Assembly: GCA_910577475.1 (NCBI GenBank)
Contig: CAJTLJ010000002.1
Span: 1 to 64,000 of the forward strand
Source of the DNA: an uncultured Alistipes sp.
Lineage (GTDB): Bacteria > Bacteroidota > Bacteroidia > Bacteroidales > Rikenellaceae
Reading direction: 5' to 3'
DNA: 64,000 nucleotides
Shown here: piece after piece, positions 37,754 to 47,142 of the stretch
Position numbering within the stretch: position 1 is the stretch's first letter
Layout of the letters: each line of letters opens with the position of its first letter
Notes under the pieces: model-generated
Seen by the model: the letters and a program-made list of their open reading frames with translations, nothing else
Databases searched by the model: none
Told to the model about the DNA's origin: nothing
Translations under genes and position numbers: made by a program

Positions 37754-38512
37754 ATGAGAAAGAAAATCGTAGCAGGTAACTGGAAAATGAACACCCTCCC
37801 CGCCGAGGGCGTCGAACTCGCCCAGAACGTAGCGGCCGGTCGTTCGACCGTGTGCGAGTGCGTGAACTTCATCGTCTGCCCGCCCTTCACCCACCTCGCA
37901 CAGGTCGCAGAGGCCTTGAAGGGTTCGGACGTGGAGCTGGGTGCGCAGAACTGCGCCGCCGAGGCCAAAGGTGCCTATACGGGCGAAGTAGCCGCCTCGA
38001 TGATCGCCGCACTGGGCTGCAAGTACGTCATCCTGGGCCACTCGGAGCGTCGTCAGTACTACGGCGAGACCTCCGCCACGCTCAACCGGAAGATGGAGCA
38101 GGCATATGCCAACGCCCTGACCCCCATCTACTGCGTGGGTGAGAATCTGGAGGAGCGCGAGGCCGGCAAGCACTTCGAGGTCGTAAAGGCCCAGATCGAG
38201 GAGGTGGTTTACAACCTCACCGAAGAGCAGTTCAAGAGCCTGGTGATCGCTTACGAGCCCGTTTGGGCCATCGGTACGGGCAAGACCGCCACGGCCGATC
38301 AGGCGCAGGAGATTCACGCCTACATCCGCGAGGTGCTGGCCGCCAAATTCGGCGCGGCAGCGCAGGATACCGCCATTCTCTACGGCGGTTCGTGCAAGCC
38401 CTCCAACGCAGCCGAAATCTTCGCCAAGGAGGATGTGGACGGCGGACTGATCGGCGGCGCCGCGCTGAAGGCCGAGGATTTTCTGGCCATCGGCAAGGGC
38501 TTCGAGAAGTAG
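37754..38512 (+). CDS. tpiA: triosephosphate isomerase
   Basis: The 252-residue glycolytic TIM-barrel enzyme has GNWKMN with the substrate lysine, the electrophilic His in YVILGHSERR, the catalytic Glu in AYEPVWAIGTGKTA (loop 6) and YGGSCKPSN near the end. It lies 31 nt after lysS and ends at a strong terminator. Ordinary. Confidence 0.97.
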   Translation: MRKKIVAGNWKMNTLPAEGVELAQNVAAGRSTVCECVNFIVCPPFTHLAQVAEALKGSDVELGAQNCAAEAKGAYTGEVAASMIAALGCKYVILGHSERRQYYGETSATLNRKMEQAYANALTPIYCVGENLEEREAGKHFEVVKAQIEEVVYNLTEEQFKSLVIAYEPVWAIGTGKTATADQAQEIHAYIREVLAAKFGAAAQDTAILYGGSCKPSNAAEIFAKEDVDGGLIGGAALKAEDFLAIGKGFEK

Positions 38513-38536
38513 GAAATTCCGTCCGGAACAACGCAA

Positions 38537-38573
38537 CCGCCCGCTCGACACAGTGTCGAGCGGGCGGTTTTTT
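38537..38573 (+). terminator. tpiA terminator
   Basis: A perfect 15-bp stem (CCGCCCGCTCGACAC / GTGTCGAGCGGGCGG, 38537-38567) is followed by TTTTTTCTG. Confidence 0.93.
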
Positions 38574-38682
38574 CTGTCCCGTCGGACAAGGCCCGCAACT
38601 GGAACGTCCCGACGCTGAGGACATGACCTTTGCGGTTCGCACGGGTTCGGTCAAGCCGGTTTCGCTGGGTGACGACACGAAA

Positions 38683-38713
38683 GGGGGCCGTCCAAACCGG
38701 TTGGACAGCCCCC
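38683..38713 (-). terminator. hairpin after the repeat lipoprotein gene
   Basis: GGGGGCCGTCCAA (38683-38695) pairs with TTGGACAGCCCCC (38701-38713) with one mismatch. It lies 23 nt past the stop on the reverse strand. The U-run is weak (CTTTCGTG). Confidence 0.6.
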
Positions 38714-38735
38714 TGAAAATCCGAATCGCAAATCG

Positions 38736-40829
38736 CTACATCTTCTTGCCGTAGAAGCGCGAAGCACGGCGCGGGCTCTTGGCCGCAAGGCTCTTGGCCG
38801 CAGCCTGCATGATGCTCTGGAAGCTGGGCACGAATTCGTCGGCGGGCGAAGCTCCCTCGGGCGAAATCAGGAACACCTCGCGGGTAACGGGCCCGTAGAC
38901 GCCGTTCTCGTCTACCGCAACGGCGATGAACGAATACTCCTGATGCCACGGCATGACATAGGTACCGTTCACGTGGTCGTACAGCACCCCGTCCTGGCCC
39001 TCGTTATAGCCGTAGTCGACCAGGAAGAGGATCAGCGTATCGTCATCGAACATGGTGGCGTAGTCGCTCGTGGGATAGAAGCAGGAGTACCAGTGGGCGG
39101 CGCTGCCGTTCGGTGCGAGCGTATAGTTCAGCACACCGTAATCGCGGGGCAGATTTCCGTACTTCTCGGGATCGCTCTCGGCCAACTCCGTGCTGTTGAA
39201 ATACTTGCCCTTTTCGAATGTAATGGCGGCATCGCTGACGACACGTGGCAGGGTCGTGAAGACTTCGCTGACAAAACCCCGCTCGGCAGCCGCAGCACCC
39301 GTAGTCAGGTCGACCGCGCAACCGAATACGATATATTCCACTTCGGGCTCGCCGTTCGACCAGTTGTCGTAAGCGGGACCCATTGAGTGGGAGTACTCCA
39401 GGAACTCGATCGGATCGACACTGTTCCAGTCGGCCGCATATTCGATCGACTCGGCGACCAGCTTCAAAACGGCAGCATCCGTATTATTACCCGTTTCAGC
39501 CAGCGCTGCCTCATACGCTTCGGCCTCGATGATATCGTAATAATAAGGGGTGCCGTTCGACGGCTCGATGGCGATGTCGGCCCCCTTGTGGGTCAGATTC
39601 GAAATCCGGATATCAAGCACAAGATCCTTCGGATCGCCGAAAGCGGCGGCCGTGCGAACGGGAATCTTGGTGAGTTTCGTCGTCGGAGCCTGATCCCAGC
39701 CGAACAGCAACAGGTAGTAATCGGTCTCGGGATCCAGCGAACCCATCGAGAACTCCGTGCGGCCGTTGGCACGATAGGAGTCCATGATCCCCATGCCGAC
39801 ATACATCTCGCAGAGCATCTCCATCACCGCCTCATCGCTGTCAAAGTTCTCATCGATCTCCTGCTTGGACTGAAGTCCCCACAGATAAGTATCGTTGTTC
39901 GTCGGAGTAATGGTTCCGGAAACGCTGTGGTAGTTCACTTCGCCGAACTCGACCGTGAAGGTGTTGTCGGAAGCGGTTGCGGCTTCGGTCTTGAACTCGA
40001 CAAATTCGGGCTTCGTGTTGGGCTGGAACTGCCCGTTGACGCCGACCGCATAAGCGTAGTACTTGCTGTTGGGTTTCAAGCCGGTACGATCCACGCTGTC
40101 GGAGCCGGTGCTGCCCCACGCCTTGAGCAGCGCCTCGGGGGTCGCTCCGTAACGGTCCACGTTATACTTCACGACGAATTTCGTATAGTCCGTGAAAGCC
40201 TTCTCGTTGCCGCCGAACTCCTGATATGTGGCCTCGTCGATCATGTTGATGAAATAGACCACCGAGGCGGGAGTAGCCGTTACGGCCACCGTGCAGCTCG
40301 TCAGCGAAAGGTTCTCTATCCGGATATCGAACGTGGCGTCTACCTGCGGAATGGCTACGGTCTGGAAAGCGACCTTCTCCAGGGCAGTGGTGGCCTCGCC
40401 CGTCTCCGACAGGCCGTAGGCGTAGAGGTAGTACTCCGTACCGGGGTCGAGCTCGTTGTCCACCTCTACCTCGAGACGGCCGTAACGAAGGTATTCATTG
40501 ATGAGCAGCTGGTCGAGAGTGATATCTTTGTACTTGGCCTCCTCCTTGAAGTCTTCGAGGTCCTGCCGGATCACCTCCTCGCCGGATGCGAGGCGGTCGA
40601 ACTCCGTCTTCTCGATCAGCATGGCGATATAGGACATATGGGCATCGGCCGGTTCGACCGTGAAGATGCAGCTCGTAGTGGTTATATCCTTGACGGAAAG
40701 GGTAAAATTCAGCTCCTCGGGAGGCAGGGGAGGGATAGGTGCGGGCTCCGTTTTGTCATCGCTGCAACCGACGAAAGCCCAAGTCGCCATCAGCAGCAGA
40801 GCCTGGAAAAAACATGCAATTTTTTTCAT
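38736..40829 (-). CDS. large surface lipoprotein with about five FnIII-like repeats
   Basis: The 697-residue lipoprotein has a signal ending AFVGC (Cys22), then SDDKTEP, an acidic tail typical of surface-exported Bacteroidetes lipoproteins. The body divides into about five degenerate units of 110-135 residues (starting near 38, 166, 291, 409 and 545). Most have a strand like DIRIENLSLTSCTVAV and a closing motif like LDPGTEYYLYAYGL or LKPNSKYYAYAVGV. This resembles fibronectin-III strands with long helical insertions. The C-terminus ends in a basic stretch (AAKSPRRASRFYGKKM). No enzyme motif is visible. I do not know the function; adhesion or glycan binding is a guess. A -7 box TACATTTG lies at 40899-40892. 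Confidence 0.75.
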   Translation of the reverse strand: MKKIACFFQALLLMATWAFVGCSDDKTEPAPIPPLPPEELNFTLSVKDITTTSCIFTVEPADAHMSYIAMLIEKTEFDRLASGEEVIRQDLEDFKEEAKYKDITLDQLLINEYLRYGRLEVEVDNELDPGTEYYLYAYGLSETGEATTALEKVAFQTVAIPQVDATFDIRIENLSLTSCTVAVTATPASVVYFINMIDEATYQEFGGNEKAFTDYTKFVVKYNVDRYGATPEALLKAWGSTGSDSVDRTGLKPNSKYYAYAVGVNGQFQPNTKPEFVEFKTEAATASDNTFTVEFGEVNYHSVSGTITPTNNDTYLWGLQSKQEIDENFDSDEAVMEMLCEMYVGMGIMDSYRANGRTEFSMGSLDPETDYYLLLFGWDQAPTTKLTKIPVRTAAAFGDPKDLVLDIRISNLTHKGADIAIEPSNGTPYYYDIIEAEAYEAALAETGNNTDAAVLKLVAESIEYAADWNSVDPIEFLEYSHSMGPAYDNWSNGEPEVEYIVFGCAVDLTTGAAAAERGFVSEVFTTLPRVVSDAAITFEKGKYFNSTELAESDPEKYGNLPRDYGVLNYTLAPNGSAAHWYSCFYPTSDYATMFDDDTLILFLVDYGYNEGQDGVLYDHVNGTYVMPWHQEYSFIAVAVDENGVYGPVTREVFLISPEGASPADEFVPSFQSIMQAAAKSLAAKSPRRASRFYGKKM

Positions 40830-40891
40830 AGCATGAAAAATTTAAGAATGAATAATGTACGGACAGTTCGCACTGCGAGCCAACTTAATTA

Positions 40892-40899
40892 CAAATGTA
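40892..40899 (-). promoter_or_regulatory. -7 element of the repeat lipoprotein gene
   Basis: On the reverse strand TACATTTG matches TAnnTTTG, about 62 nt upstream of the start. The rest of the gap to 41115 shows no gene. Confidence 0.5.
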
Positions 40900-41114
40900 T
40901 GAATTTTTTTCACTATTCCGCATGTACGACCATAAAAAAACGATAAAATTTTCTGAACACGAAGATTTTCCGCCAATCCGTCATCGCGGGCCCGTCCGGC
41001 GCCGCAGTCCTTCCGAGAGGAGGAACGCTCCGCCGTGCAGAGAACTCGCTGAGGTAGGCTTGGAGAAGTTCCGACCGAAGAGACAAAAAAGGGTTATGCG
41101 ATGTCCCGCCTAAG

Positions 41115-41153
41115 GATATAAAAAAGGGCTGTCCGACTTGTCGGACAGCCCTT
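41115..41153 (-). terminator. exb operon terminator
   Basis: AAGGGCTGTCCGA (41124-41136) pairs perfectly with TCGGACAGCCCTT (41141-41153). On the reverse strand it is followed by TTTTATATCC. It lies 20 nt past the last exbD stop. Confidence 0.9.
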
Positions 41154-41172
41154 CTGAGCAGTGCGGAAGGGA

Positions 41173-41643
41173 TTAGTAACCCAGCGACTTCGAAGCTGCG
41201 TAGGAGATCTTCAGCGCATTGGCACGGCGAAGCTCCTGCTTGATGTCGGTTACGACACCCATCTTCGTATTTTCATCGGCCTTGAGGCAGATAGTCATCA
41301 TGTTACGATCACTCTCGCTGAGGTTGTCGCGCTCGGAAGCTACGAACTGACCGATATCGCGCGGCTTCTTGTAGGAGTCGTTCAGCTGGATCTGGGGAGC
41401 GGTGCCGAATTTGGCCTGCATCGAGATCGACGGAGGACCCACGTGGATATAGCTCACCAGCGACTTCTTCTCGAGTTTCTGAACCTCGGTAGCCTGGGGC
41501 AGACGGTAACGCACCAACAGCTCCTGGTCACGCATGGAGGTCGAAATCATGAAGAAGAACAGAATCATGAAGATGACGTCGGGAAGCGACGCGGTAGAGA
41601 TAGGGGGCAGACCTTTGTTGCCCTTCTTTTTCATTACTGCCAT
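41173..41643 (-). CDS. ExbD/TolR-family protein (second copy)
   Basis: The 156-residue protein has one N-terminal transmembrane helix (about 22-38, PDVIFMILFFFMISTSM) with the conserved Asp of ExbD at its start, and a periplasmic domain. It couples the ExbB proton channel to TonB. It overlaps the preceding exbD by one nt and ends the four-gene operon. Two non-identical ExbD copies per operon are normal in Bacteroidetes and may form a heteromeric shaft. Confidence 0.92.
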   Translation of the reverse strand: MAVMKKKGNKGLPPISTASLPDVIFMILFFFMISTSMRDQELLVRYRLPQATEVQKLEKKSLVSYIHVGPPSISMQAKFGTAPQIQLNDSYKKPRDIGQFVASERDNLSESDRNMMTICLKADENTKMGVVTDIKQELRRANALKISYAASKSLGY

Positions 41644-42260
41644 TACTTCTTTCCTCCCACTTGACGAGGTTCGGCCTCCGAAATCTTGAGGGGCACGGCC
41701 GTGGTGACGGCCTTGCTCTCGTCGTCGTTCAGATCGGCGAACTTCTTGTTAAACTTTTTCATGGCTACATCGTCGCGAATCTCGTTGAATGCGCGGGTCA
41801 GTTCGTTCTGCACCATGATATAAACCTGATAGCCGGTATCGCGGGTGGTCTGCAGCGACACGACGCCTTCGCTCACGGGATAGACCCATTTGCTGCCGTC
41901 GGCCAGTTCGATCTCCTTATCCTTCTTCTCGGGATAGGTCTCGTCGTCCATCGGATTGAGGACGAACTCCTGAACCATATCCTTGAGCTGTCGGAAGTCG
42001 ACCGGGCCCTGCTGGCCGGGAACACCCGCCATGATCTGTCCGGCACCGTTCACCAGAACAAGGAACATGTTGCGCTCCTTGACCTTGATGTCCTCCTGTT
42101 TTTGATCCTCGGGCGGCATGGGCGGCAGCATACGCGCCAGACCCGTATCCACGTTCATCGTGGTGGCCACCAGGAAGAAGATCAGCAGCAGGAAGGCGAT
42201 GTCGGCCATCGAACCGGCGTTGATTTCCTGGACTTTTCTTTTATCTCCTGCCATTTTCAA
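41643..42260 (-). CDS. ExbD/TolR-family protein (first copy)
   Basis: The 205-residue protein has the transmembrane helix at about 19-36 (ADIAFLLLIFFLVATTM) with the proton-path Asp just before it. Its periplasmic part is longer than usual, with an insert around 80-150. It belongs with the MotA/TolQ/ExbB-family gene upstream and the second ExbD downstream. It follows the small membrane protein gene by 3 nt. Energises TonB-dependent SusC-type uptake. Confidence 0.92.
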   Translation of the reverse strand: MKMAGDKRKVQEINAGSMADIAFLLLIFFLVATTMNVDTGLARMLPPMPPEDQKQEDIKVKERNMFLVLVNGAGQIMAGVPGQQGPVDFRQLKDMVQEFVLNPMDDETYPEKKDKEIELADGSKWVYPVSEGVVSLQTTRDTGYQVYIMVQNELTRAFNEIRDDVAMKKFNKKFADLNDDESKAVTTAVPLKISEAEPRQVGGKK

Positions 42261-42263
42261 ATG

Positions 42264-42689
42264 CTATTTGAGGGCGTTAGCGATCTCCGAGTAAACGGCG
42301 GCCAGAATAGCGCCGGCAGCAGCCACATAGGAGACCAAAATACCGGTCTCAGCGATAACGGCCTTCCAACCGTCGAAGAAACCGCCGTTCTGCAAGTCTA
42401 CGATCTTCACGTCATGGCCGTTGGCGATGAAATAGGATGCACCGATCACGACGACGACCAGCACGAGCGAAAGGATCGAGCTTTTGATACCTGCGGGATT
42501 CTTGGCCATCCCCATCACGGCGCAACCCAGAGCCGACAGGATAGCCACACCGAAGAGGATGTAGCCCCAGATCAGGTTGAGGTTGATCGCCGCATTGAGG
42601 GCCTCGGGACCTGCTGCGACGGCATAGACCGTAAGCAGGAACGTGACCGCCAGCAGGACAATCAATAATATGTTCAATATCTTTTTCAT
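42264..42689 (-). CDS. small polytopic membrane protein of the exb operon
   Basis: The 141-residue protein has about four hydrophobic helices (about 5-27, 39-60, 70-88, 112-134) and no known catalytic motif. It lies between the ExbB-like gene and the two exbD genes, where Bacteroidetes exb operons often carry such an uncharacterised membrane protein. That conserved position suggests an accessory subunit of the motor complex. The function is unproven. Confidence 0.75.
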   Translation of the reverse strand: MKKILNILLIVLLAVTFLLTVYAVAAGPEALNAAINLNLIWGYILFGVAILSALGCAVMGMAKNPAGIKSSILSLVLVVVVIGASYFIANGHDVKIVDLQNGGFFDGWKAVIAETGILVSYVAAAGAILAAVYSEIANALK

Positions 42690-42718
42690 AATTTTGAAAC
42701 AGTCAACTCTTTATAGGT

Positions 42719-43510
42719 TTATTTCTTGTTGTATGCCGTCAGGATGTCCGTCAGCGTGATCGAAGCGTCCTCCATCTGGTTAACCAGCGAGTCGATCTTC
42801 GAAACGATGTAGTTGTAGAACAGCTGGAGAATAACGGCAGCGATAAGACCCATAAGAGTAGTCAACAGAGCGACCTTGATACCGCCGGCAACGAGCGTCG
42901 GGCTGATATCGCCGGCAGCCTGGATGGCGTCGAACGCACCGATCATACCCACGACGGTACCCATAAATCCCAACATGGGCGACAGAGCGATGAACAGACC
43001 GATCCACGACAGGTTGGCCTCCATCTGGCCGGTCTGGACCGAACCGTAGGAAACGACAGCCTTCTCGACGGCGTCCAGACCCTGGTGGTAGCGGTCCAGA
43101 CCCTGATAGTAGATCGAAGCGATCGGGCCGCGGTGGTTGCGGGCAACCTCCTTAGCAGCGTCGATACCGCCCTTGTTCAGAGCCTCCTCCACGTTGGCGA
43201 TGAACTTCTTGGTGTTCACGGTCGAGAAGGTGAGGTAGAGAATACGCTCGATGGCGATAGCCAGACCGACAACCAAACAGAAGAGCACGGGAAGCATCCA
43301 CTCCCAGCCGCCCTCGAGGAACTTCTGCATCAGCACGTGGTGCATCGTCTCACCCTCTACGACGGTTTCAGCCTCGATGGCAGCGGCATTGTCGACAGCC
43401 TCGGCGGCTACCTCTTCCGTTGCGGGAGCTGCTTCGGGCTCCTGAGCGATTGCGTTTGCAGCGCCGAGCGTGAAAGCGGCTACTGCCAGAATCAAAAACA
43501 GTTTTTTCAT
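42719..43510 (-). CDS. MotA/TolQ/ExbB proton channel family protein
   Basis: The 263-residue protein has an N-terminal signal or helix (about 1-22), an Ala/Glu-rich periplasmic stretch (about 23-60) and three transmembrane helices (about 68-88, 165-190, 207-232). The family motif LSWIGLFIALSPMLGFMGTV ... GMIGAFDAI is clear. It forms the inner-membrane proton channel with the ExbD proteins and powers TonB. First gene of a four-gene operon that ends at the terminator near 41.13 kb. Confidence 0.93.
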   Translation of the reverse strand: MKKLFLILAVAAFTLGAANAIAQEPEAAPATEEVAAEAVDNAAAIEAETVVEGETMHHVLMQKFLEGGWEWMLPVLFCLVVGLAIAIERILYLTFSTVNTKKFIANVEEALNKGGIDAAKEVARNHRGPIASIYYQGLDRYHQGLDAVEKAVVSYGSVQTGQMEANLSWIGLFIALSPMLGFMGTVVGMIGAFDAIQAAGDISPTLVAGGIKVALLTTLMGLIAAVILQLFYNYIVSKIDSLVNQMEDASITLTDILTAYNKK

Positions 43511-43696
43511 AGTTGTTGAATTAAAATTTGATTAGTTTGTGTTTATTGTTTTAAGTTTTGTCTACGTCTCAAATTTTTTCGTTTTTTCCCGATTTTTCAC
43601 CCCCGAAAAGCCGTTACGAACCGCCGGCGAGGGCAAAATCCGTTCCGAGTCATCCGAAGCGAAATATCGGCCAGCGCAACCCGAAGCGCACATAAA

Positions 43697-43728
43697 CAAA
43701 TGTACACCAAACACTTAACCCGAACGAA
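43697..43728 (-). promoter_or_regulatory. exb operon promoter
   Basis: On the reverse strand TTCG (43728-43725, one mismatch), 20 nt, TACATTTG (43704-43697). The transcript would have a leader of about 180 nt before the start at 43510; no known riboswitch was recognised in it. Confidence 0.55.
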
Positions 43729-43812
43729 CCAACCTCTCGGCTCTGCCGGGGCAATGTTTAAGGCCGCTTTGCAGTGCGAAATATAGAAAAAAAAATCGTC
43801 ACTTGCAATGTT

Positions 43813-44841
43813 TTACGCCGTGAATTCTCCCCTTATCGAACGGCGCAGCAGATCGAGCGTCCGCTCGCGGGGAAGATTCTTGCCCAGCACGTACATCAGT
43901 TTGGTGACAGCTGCCTCGGTCGTCAGGTCGTAGCCGCACAGCACCCCGATACGCTGCAACCGCAACCCGGTTTCGTAGAGCTCCATCGAGACGGCACCGC
44001 CGCCGCACTGGGTAACGTTCAGCACGTGCACGCCGCGGGCGATCGTACGGCCGATCAGCTCCAGAAACCACTCGGTCGTCGGGGCGTTTCCCGACCCGAA
44101 GGTCTCGAGCACCACACCGCACAGCTTTTCATAGGAGAGCATGCGCTCCAGCAGGCAGGGGTCCATACCCGGAAAGAGCTTGAGAATCATCACCTCGCGA
44201 CACATAGGACCGCCCACGCGCAGCGGTTCCGACGGCGAGGGCGCCGGCAGGATAGCGGCCGTATTGTAGGCGATGTTGACGCCCACCTCGGCCAGCGGCG
44301 GATAGTTGTAGGAGCGGAAGGCGTTCAGCGCCTCGGCGCTCCGCTTCGAGGTTCGGTTGGCCCGGAACAGCCGGTTCTGGAAATAGAGCGACACCTCCGG
44401 GACGCGGGGGCGGCCGGCGGCATCCCGGGCCGCCGCAATTTCGATGGCCGTAATCAGGTTCTCGCGCCCGTCGGTCCGCAGGACGCCGATGGGGATTTGG
44501 CTACCCGTGAAGACCACCGGCTTCGCCAGGTTCTCGAGCAGGAAACTCAACGCCGAAGCGGTATAGGACATGGTGTCGGTGCCGTGCAGGACGACGAATC
44601 CGTCGTAGCGTTCGTAGTTGTCGCGAATCACCCCAGCCAGCTCCTCCCAGCGCTCGGGAGTGACGTTCGAGGAGTCGATGGGGCCCAGCGTGCGGACCTC
44701 CAGATCGACGTTCAGCCTGCGCAGCGAGGGGAACTCCTCGTAGATGCCGCTGAAATCGAAAGGCACCAGCGCCCCCGTTTCGGAGTCGGTCTTCATGCCG
44801 ATGGTACCACCGGTGTAGATAATCAGTATTTCAGGTCGCAT
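43813..44841 (-). CDS. ansA: type I L-asparaginase
   Basis: The 342-residue enzyme hydrolyses asparagine to aspartate and ammonia. Catalytic threonine motifs are YTGGTIGM near the N-terminus and HGTDTMSYTASAL (about 82-94), and VFTGSQIPIG is conserved in type I enzymes. No signal peptide, so cytoplasmic. The ATG of MRPEILIIYTGG is preferred to an upstream TTG that would overlap tatD. It follows tatD and dprA on one strand, probably one unit. Confidence 0.93.
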   Translation of the reverse strand: MRPEILIIYTGGTIGMKTDSETGALVPFDFSGIYEEFPSLRRLNVDLEVRTLGPIDSSNVTPERWEELAGVIRDNYERYDGFVVLHGTDTMSYTASALSFLLENLAKPVVFTGSQIPIGVLRTDGRENLITAIEIAAARDAAGRPRVPEVSLYFQNRLFRANRTSKRSAEALNAFRSYNYPPLAEVGVNIAYNTAAILPAPSPSEPLRVGGPMCREVMILKLFPGMDPCLLERMLSYEKLCGVVLETFGSGNAPTTEWFLELIGRTIARGVHVLNVTQCGGGAVSMELYETGLRLQRIGVLCGYDLTTEAAVTKLMYVLGKNLPRERTLDLLRRSIRGEFTA

Positions 44842-44861
44842 AGTCGTATCTCTTTTTCCGT

Positions 44862-45668
44862 TCAATCGTTTCTATTTTCGTCGAGGCCGAACAGTTCCTC
44901 GGCCGTGCGGCTCGTCGCGCGGGCCACTTCTTCGGGCGTCAGCCCCTTGAGCTCGGCCACCCGCTCGCAAATGTAGACGATGTATCCCGACTCGTTGCGC
45001 TTCCCGCGATGGGGAGCGGGAGTCAGGTAGGGGCAGTCCGTCTCCAGCACGATATCTTCGAGGGCCATGTTCCGCACGGTCTCGGCCAGCGGGCTCTTCC
45101 TGAAGGTCACCACCCCGCCGATGCCGAACCTGAAATCGCCCAGCGCCCGCAGCCGGCGATAGGTCGCCTCGTCCTCGCCGAAAGCGTGGAACACGCCCCG
45201 CAGACCGCTCCCGCGGAATTCGCCGACCACCCGCTCCATCTCCGCCCAGGCATTCCGCGTGTGGACGGCAATCGGCAGATCGCACTCCAGCGCCAGCCGG
45301 CACTGTCGGCGGAACGCCTCGATCTGCTCGTCGCGGAACGCTGCGGACCAGTAGAGGTCCAGACCGATCTCGCCCACCCCGACGAAACGGATTCCGGCCG
45401 GCGGGTTTTTCAGCAGAGCCGCCGCCTCGTCCAGCTCCTCGCGCCAACGGGGATTGTCGTTCACCGACGTCGGGTGTAGCCCCATCATCGGCAGGCAGCA
45501 GTCGCCGTAACGCCGGCAGGCATCCAGCATCCGGCCGTGGGTCGACGCGTCGATGGCCGGAAAAAGGAGCCTTTCGACCCCCGCGGCACGGGCGCGGGCG
45601 ACCGCTTCGTCGCGGTCGGCATCGAACTCGGGTTCGTAGATATGGGAATGGGTGTCTATGAGTTTCAT
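44862..45668 (-). CDS. TatD-family metal-dependent hydrolase
   Basis: The 268-residue TIM-barrel metalloenzyme has DTHSHIYE (metal His pair), the bridging Glu in GEIGLDLYW, IAVHTRNAW, FHAFGEDEATY and the Asp in ETDCPYLTPAPHRGKRN. TatD proteins are 3'-5' DNases and tRNA/DNA quality-control enzymes. Its start overlaps the dprA stop by 4 nt. Ordinary length. Confidence 0.93.
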   Translation of the reverse strand: MKLIDTHSHIYEPEFDADRDEAVARARAAGVERLLFPAIDASTHGRMLDACRRYGDCCLPMMGLHPTSVNDNPRWREELDEAAALLKNPPAGIRFVGVGEIGLDLYWSAAFRDEQIEAFRRQCRLALECDLPIAVHTRNAWAEMERVVGEFRGSGLRGVFHAFGEDEATYRRLRALGDFRFGIGGVVTFRKSPLAETVRNMALEDIVLETDCPYLTPAPHRGKRNESGYIVYICERVAELKGLTPEEVARATSRTAEELFGLDENRND

Positions 45669-46795
45669 CGTCTCGTCTTTACATATAGATTTCCGGGCTG
45701 CTTATGAACGGCACCCGACAACTCCAGCCCCATCAGCAGCACCGACAGCGCTCCCGGGTCGAGCCCGCACAGCTCCTGCAGCTGGGCCAGCGAGAGGGGA
45801 TCGTTCGACCGGAAACACCCCAGCAGCCCCTGTTCGTCGGCTGTCAGCGGAATCTCCTTCCGGGGCTGGACCGGACGCGTCATCTTCGGCCGCAGGTCCC
45901 AGCCGAGTTCCCGGACGACATCCTCCGCCGAGAGCACGATCCGAGCCTTCTGATTGCGGATCAGGATGTTGCTGCCCCGTGCCGATTCGTCGCCGACGCG
46001 CCCCGGCAAGGCCATGACCGCCCGACCGTAACCGTCTGCGTAGTCGGCGGTCTGCAACGAGCCGCCCCCGACCGGCGACTCGATCACCACCGTCCCTTCG
46101 CTCAGTCCGGCGATGATCCGGTTGCGGGCGGGATAGAGATCACCCGCCTGCTTGGTAATAGAGGGCAGCTCGGTCACCACCGCACCGCCCCTCTCCACGA
46201 TCTCCCGCGCCAGATGCGTATGGCTCGCCGGCAACACCTCGGGCAAGGCGCACGGCACCACGGCCACCGTCCTCAGGCCGCAGTCCATAGCCGCGCGGTG
46301 GCAGACCGCATCGATGCCGAAAGCCAATCCGCTGACGATCACCAGATCGGGAACCCGTTCGGCCAGGCCCCGGATCAGCGTCGGAGCGATCCGCTCTCCG
46401 TATCGGCTCATCTCGCGCGTCCCCACCACCGAAAGGCAGGGTCCATGAAGCGCCTCGACGGCTCCTCTTATATATAATACATGGGGATAGTCGTTTATCT
46501 CGCGCAACAACGGCGGATAGGCCGCATCGGTCGAGGCGACCGCCTGCAACCCGTGTCTGGCACAATAGGCCTCTTCGCGACGTGCCGCCGCAAAGCCGCT
46601 TCGTCCGAGCAGATTCTCCACGGCCTTTCCCCGCAGATGCCCCGCCTGACGCAATTCCGCCTCCGAAGCGACAAAAATCCGTTCGGCCGACCCGAAGCGG
46701 TCCAGCAGGTGCACCACCCCCTTCACGCCCAACCCGGCAGTCATCGTCAAAGCCAAATCCTCGATCTTCACGACTATTCTCGATTTTCGCTCCAT
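45665..46795 (-). CDS. dprA: DNA-processing protein DprA
   Basis: The 376-residue protein has a SAM-like N-terminal region, a Rossmann-like DprA domain (about 85-290: LSVVGTREMSRYGERIAP, VSGLAFGIDAVCHRAA, LYPARNRIIAGLS) and a C-terminal winged helix (about 310-376). It binds incoming single-stranded DNA and loads RecA in transformation; in non-competent bacteria its role is less clear. It heads the dprA-tatD-ansA run. The 46796-47040 stretch upstream shows no gene. Confidence 0.94.
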   Translation of the reverse strand: MERKSRIVVKIEDLALTMTAGLGVKGVVHLLDRFGSAERIFVASEAELRQAGHLRGKAVENLLGRSGFAAARREEAYCARHGLQAVASTDAAYPPLLREINDYPHVLYIRGAVEALHGPCLSVVGTREMSRYGERIAPTLIRGLAERVPDLVIVSGLAFGIDAVCHRAAMDCGLRTVAVVPCALPEVLPASHTHLAREIVERGGAVVTELPSITKQAGDLYPARNRIIAGLSEGTVVIESPVGGGSLQTADYADGYGRAVMALPGRVGDESARGSNILIRNQKARIVLSAEDVVRELGWDLRPKMTRPVQPRKEIPLTADEQGLLGCFRSNDPLSLAQLQELCGLDPGALSVLLMGLELSGAVHKQPGNLYVKTRR

Positions 46796-47043
46796 AAAGG
46801 TACGAAAAAATCGGTCGCGTGCAACAATTTTTCACATTTCTGCCGCAGCCCGCCCCCGAAAAACCCGACCGGCTTTCCCGAACCCGGACCGACTCCCGAA
46901 AAGAGGCGGCCGATTGACACGATACCTCTCGACGAAAAGAGGTCCTCGCTTCCGATGCACAACCCCGACCAGGTCTATTTCATAGGTAAAATCGCCGATT
47001 CGTCCTAATTTTTCGTCAAAAAACACAGTTTTTCCGCAAACGA

Positions 47044-47075
47044 CTTGCAGATATTGGATTAAGTTCCTATATTTG
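47044..47075 (+). promoter_or_regulatory. tRNA-Cys promoter
   Basis: CTTG (47044-47047, one mismatch), 20 nt, TATATTTG (47068-47075). It ends 67 nt before the tRNA. Confidence 0.65.
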
Positions 47076-47142
47076 CACTCCCGAACCGCAGAACGGCACG
47101 AACATCGCTTCAGCAGCCGAAGGCGGCAAGGGAACGAAAAAG

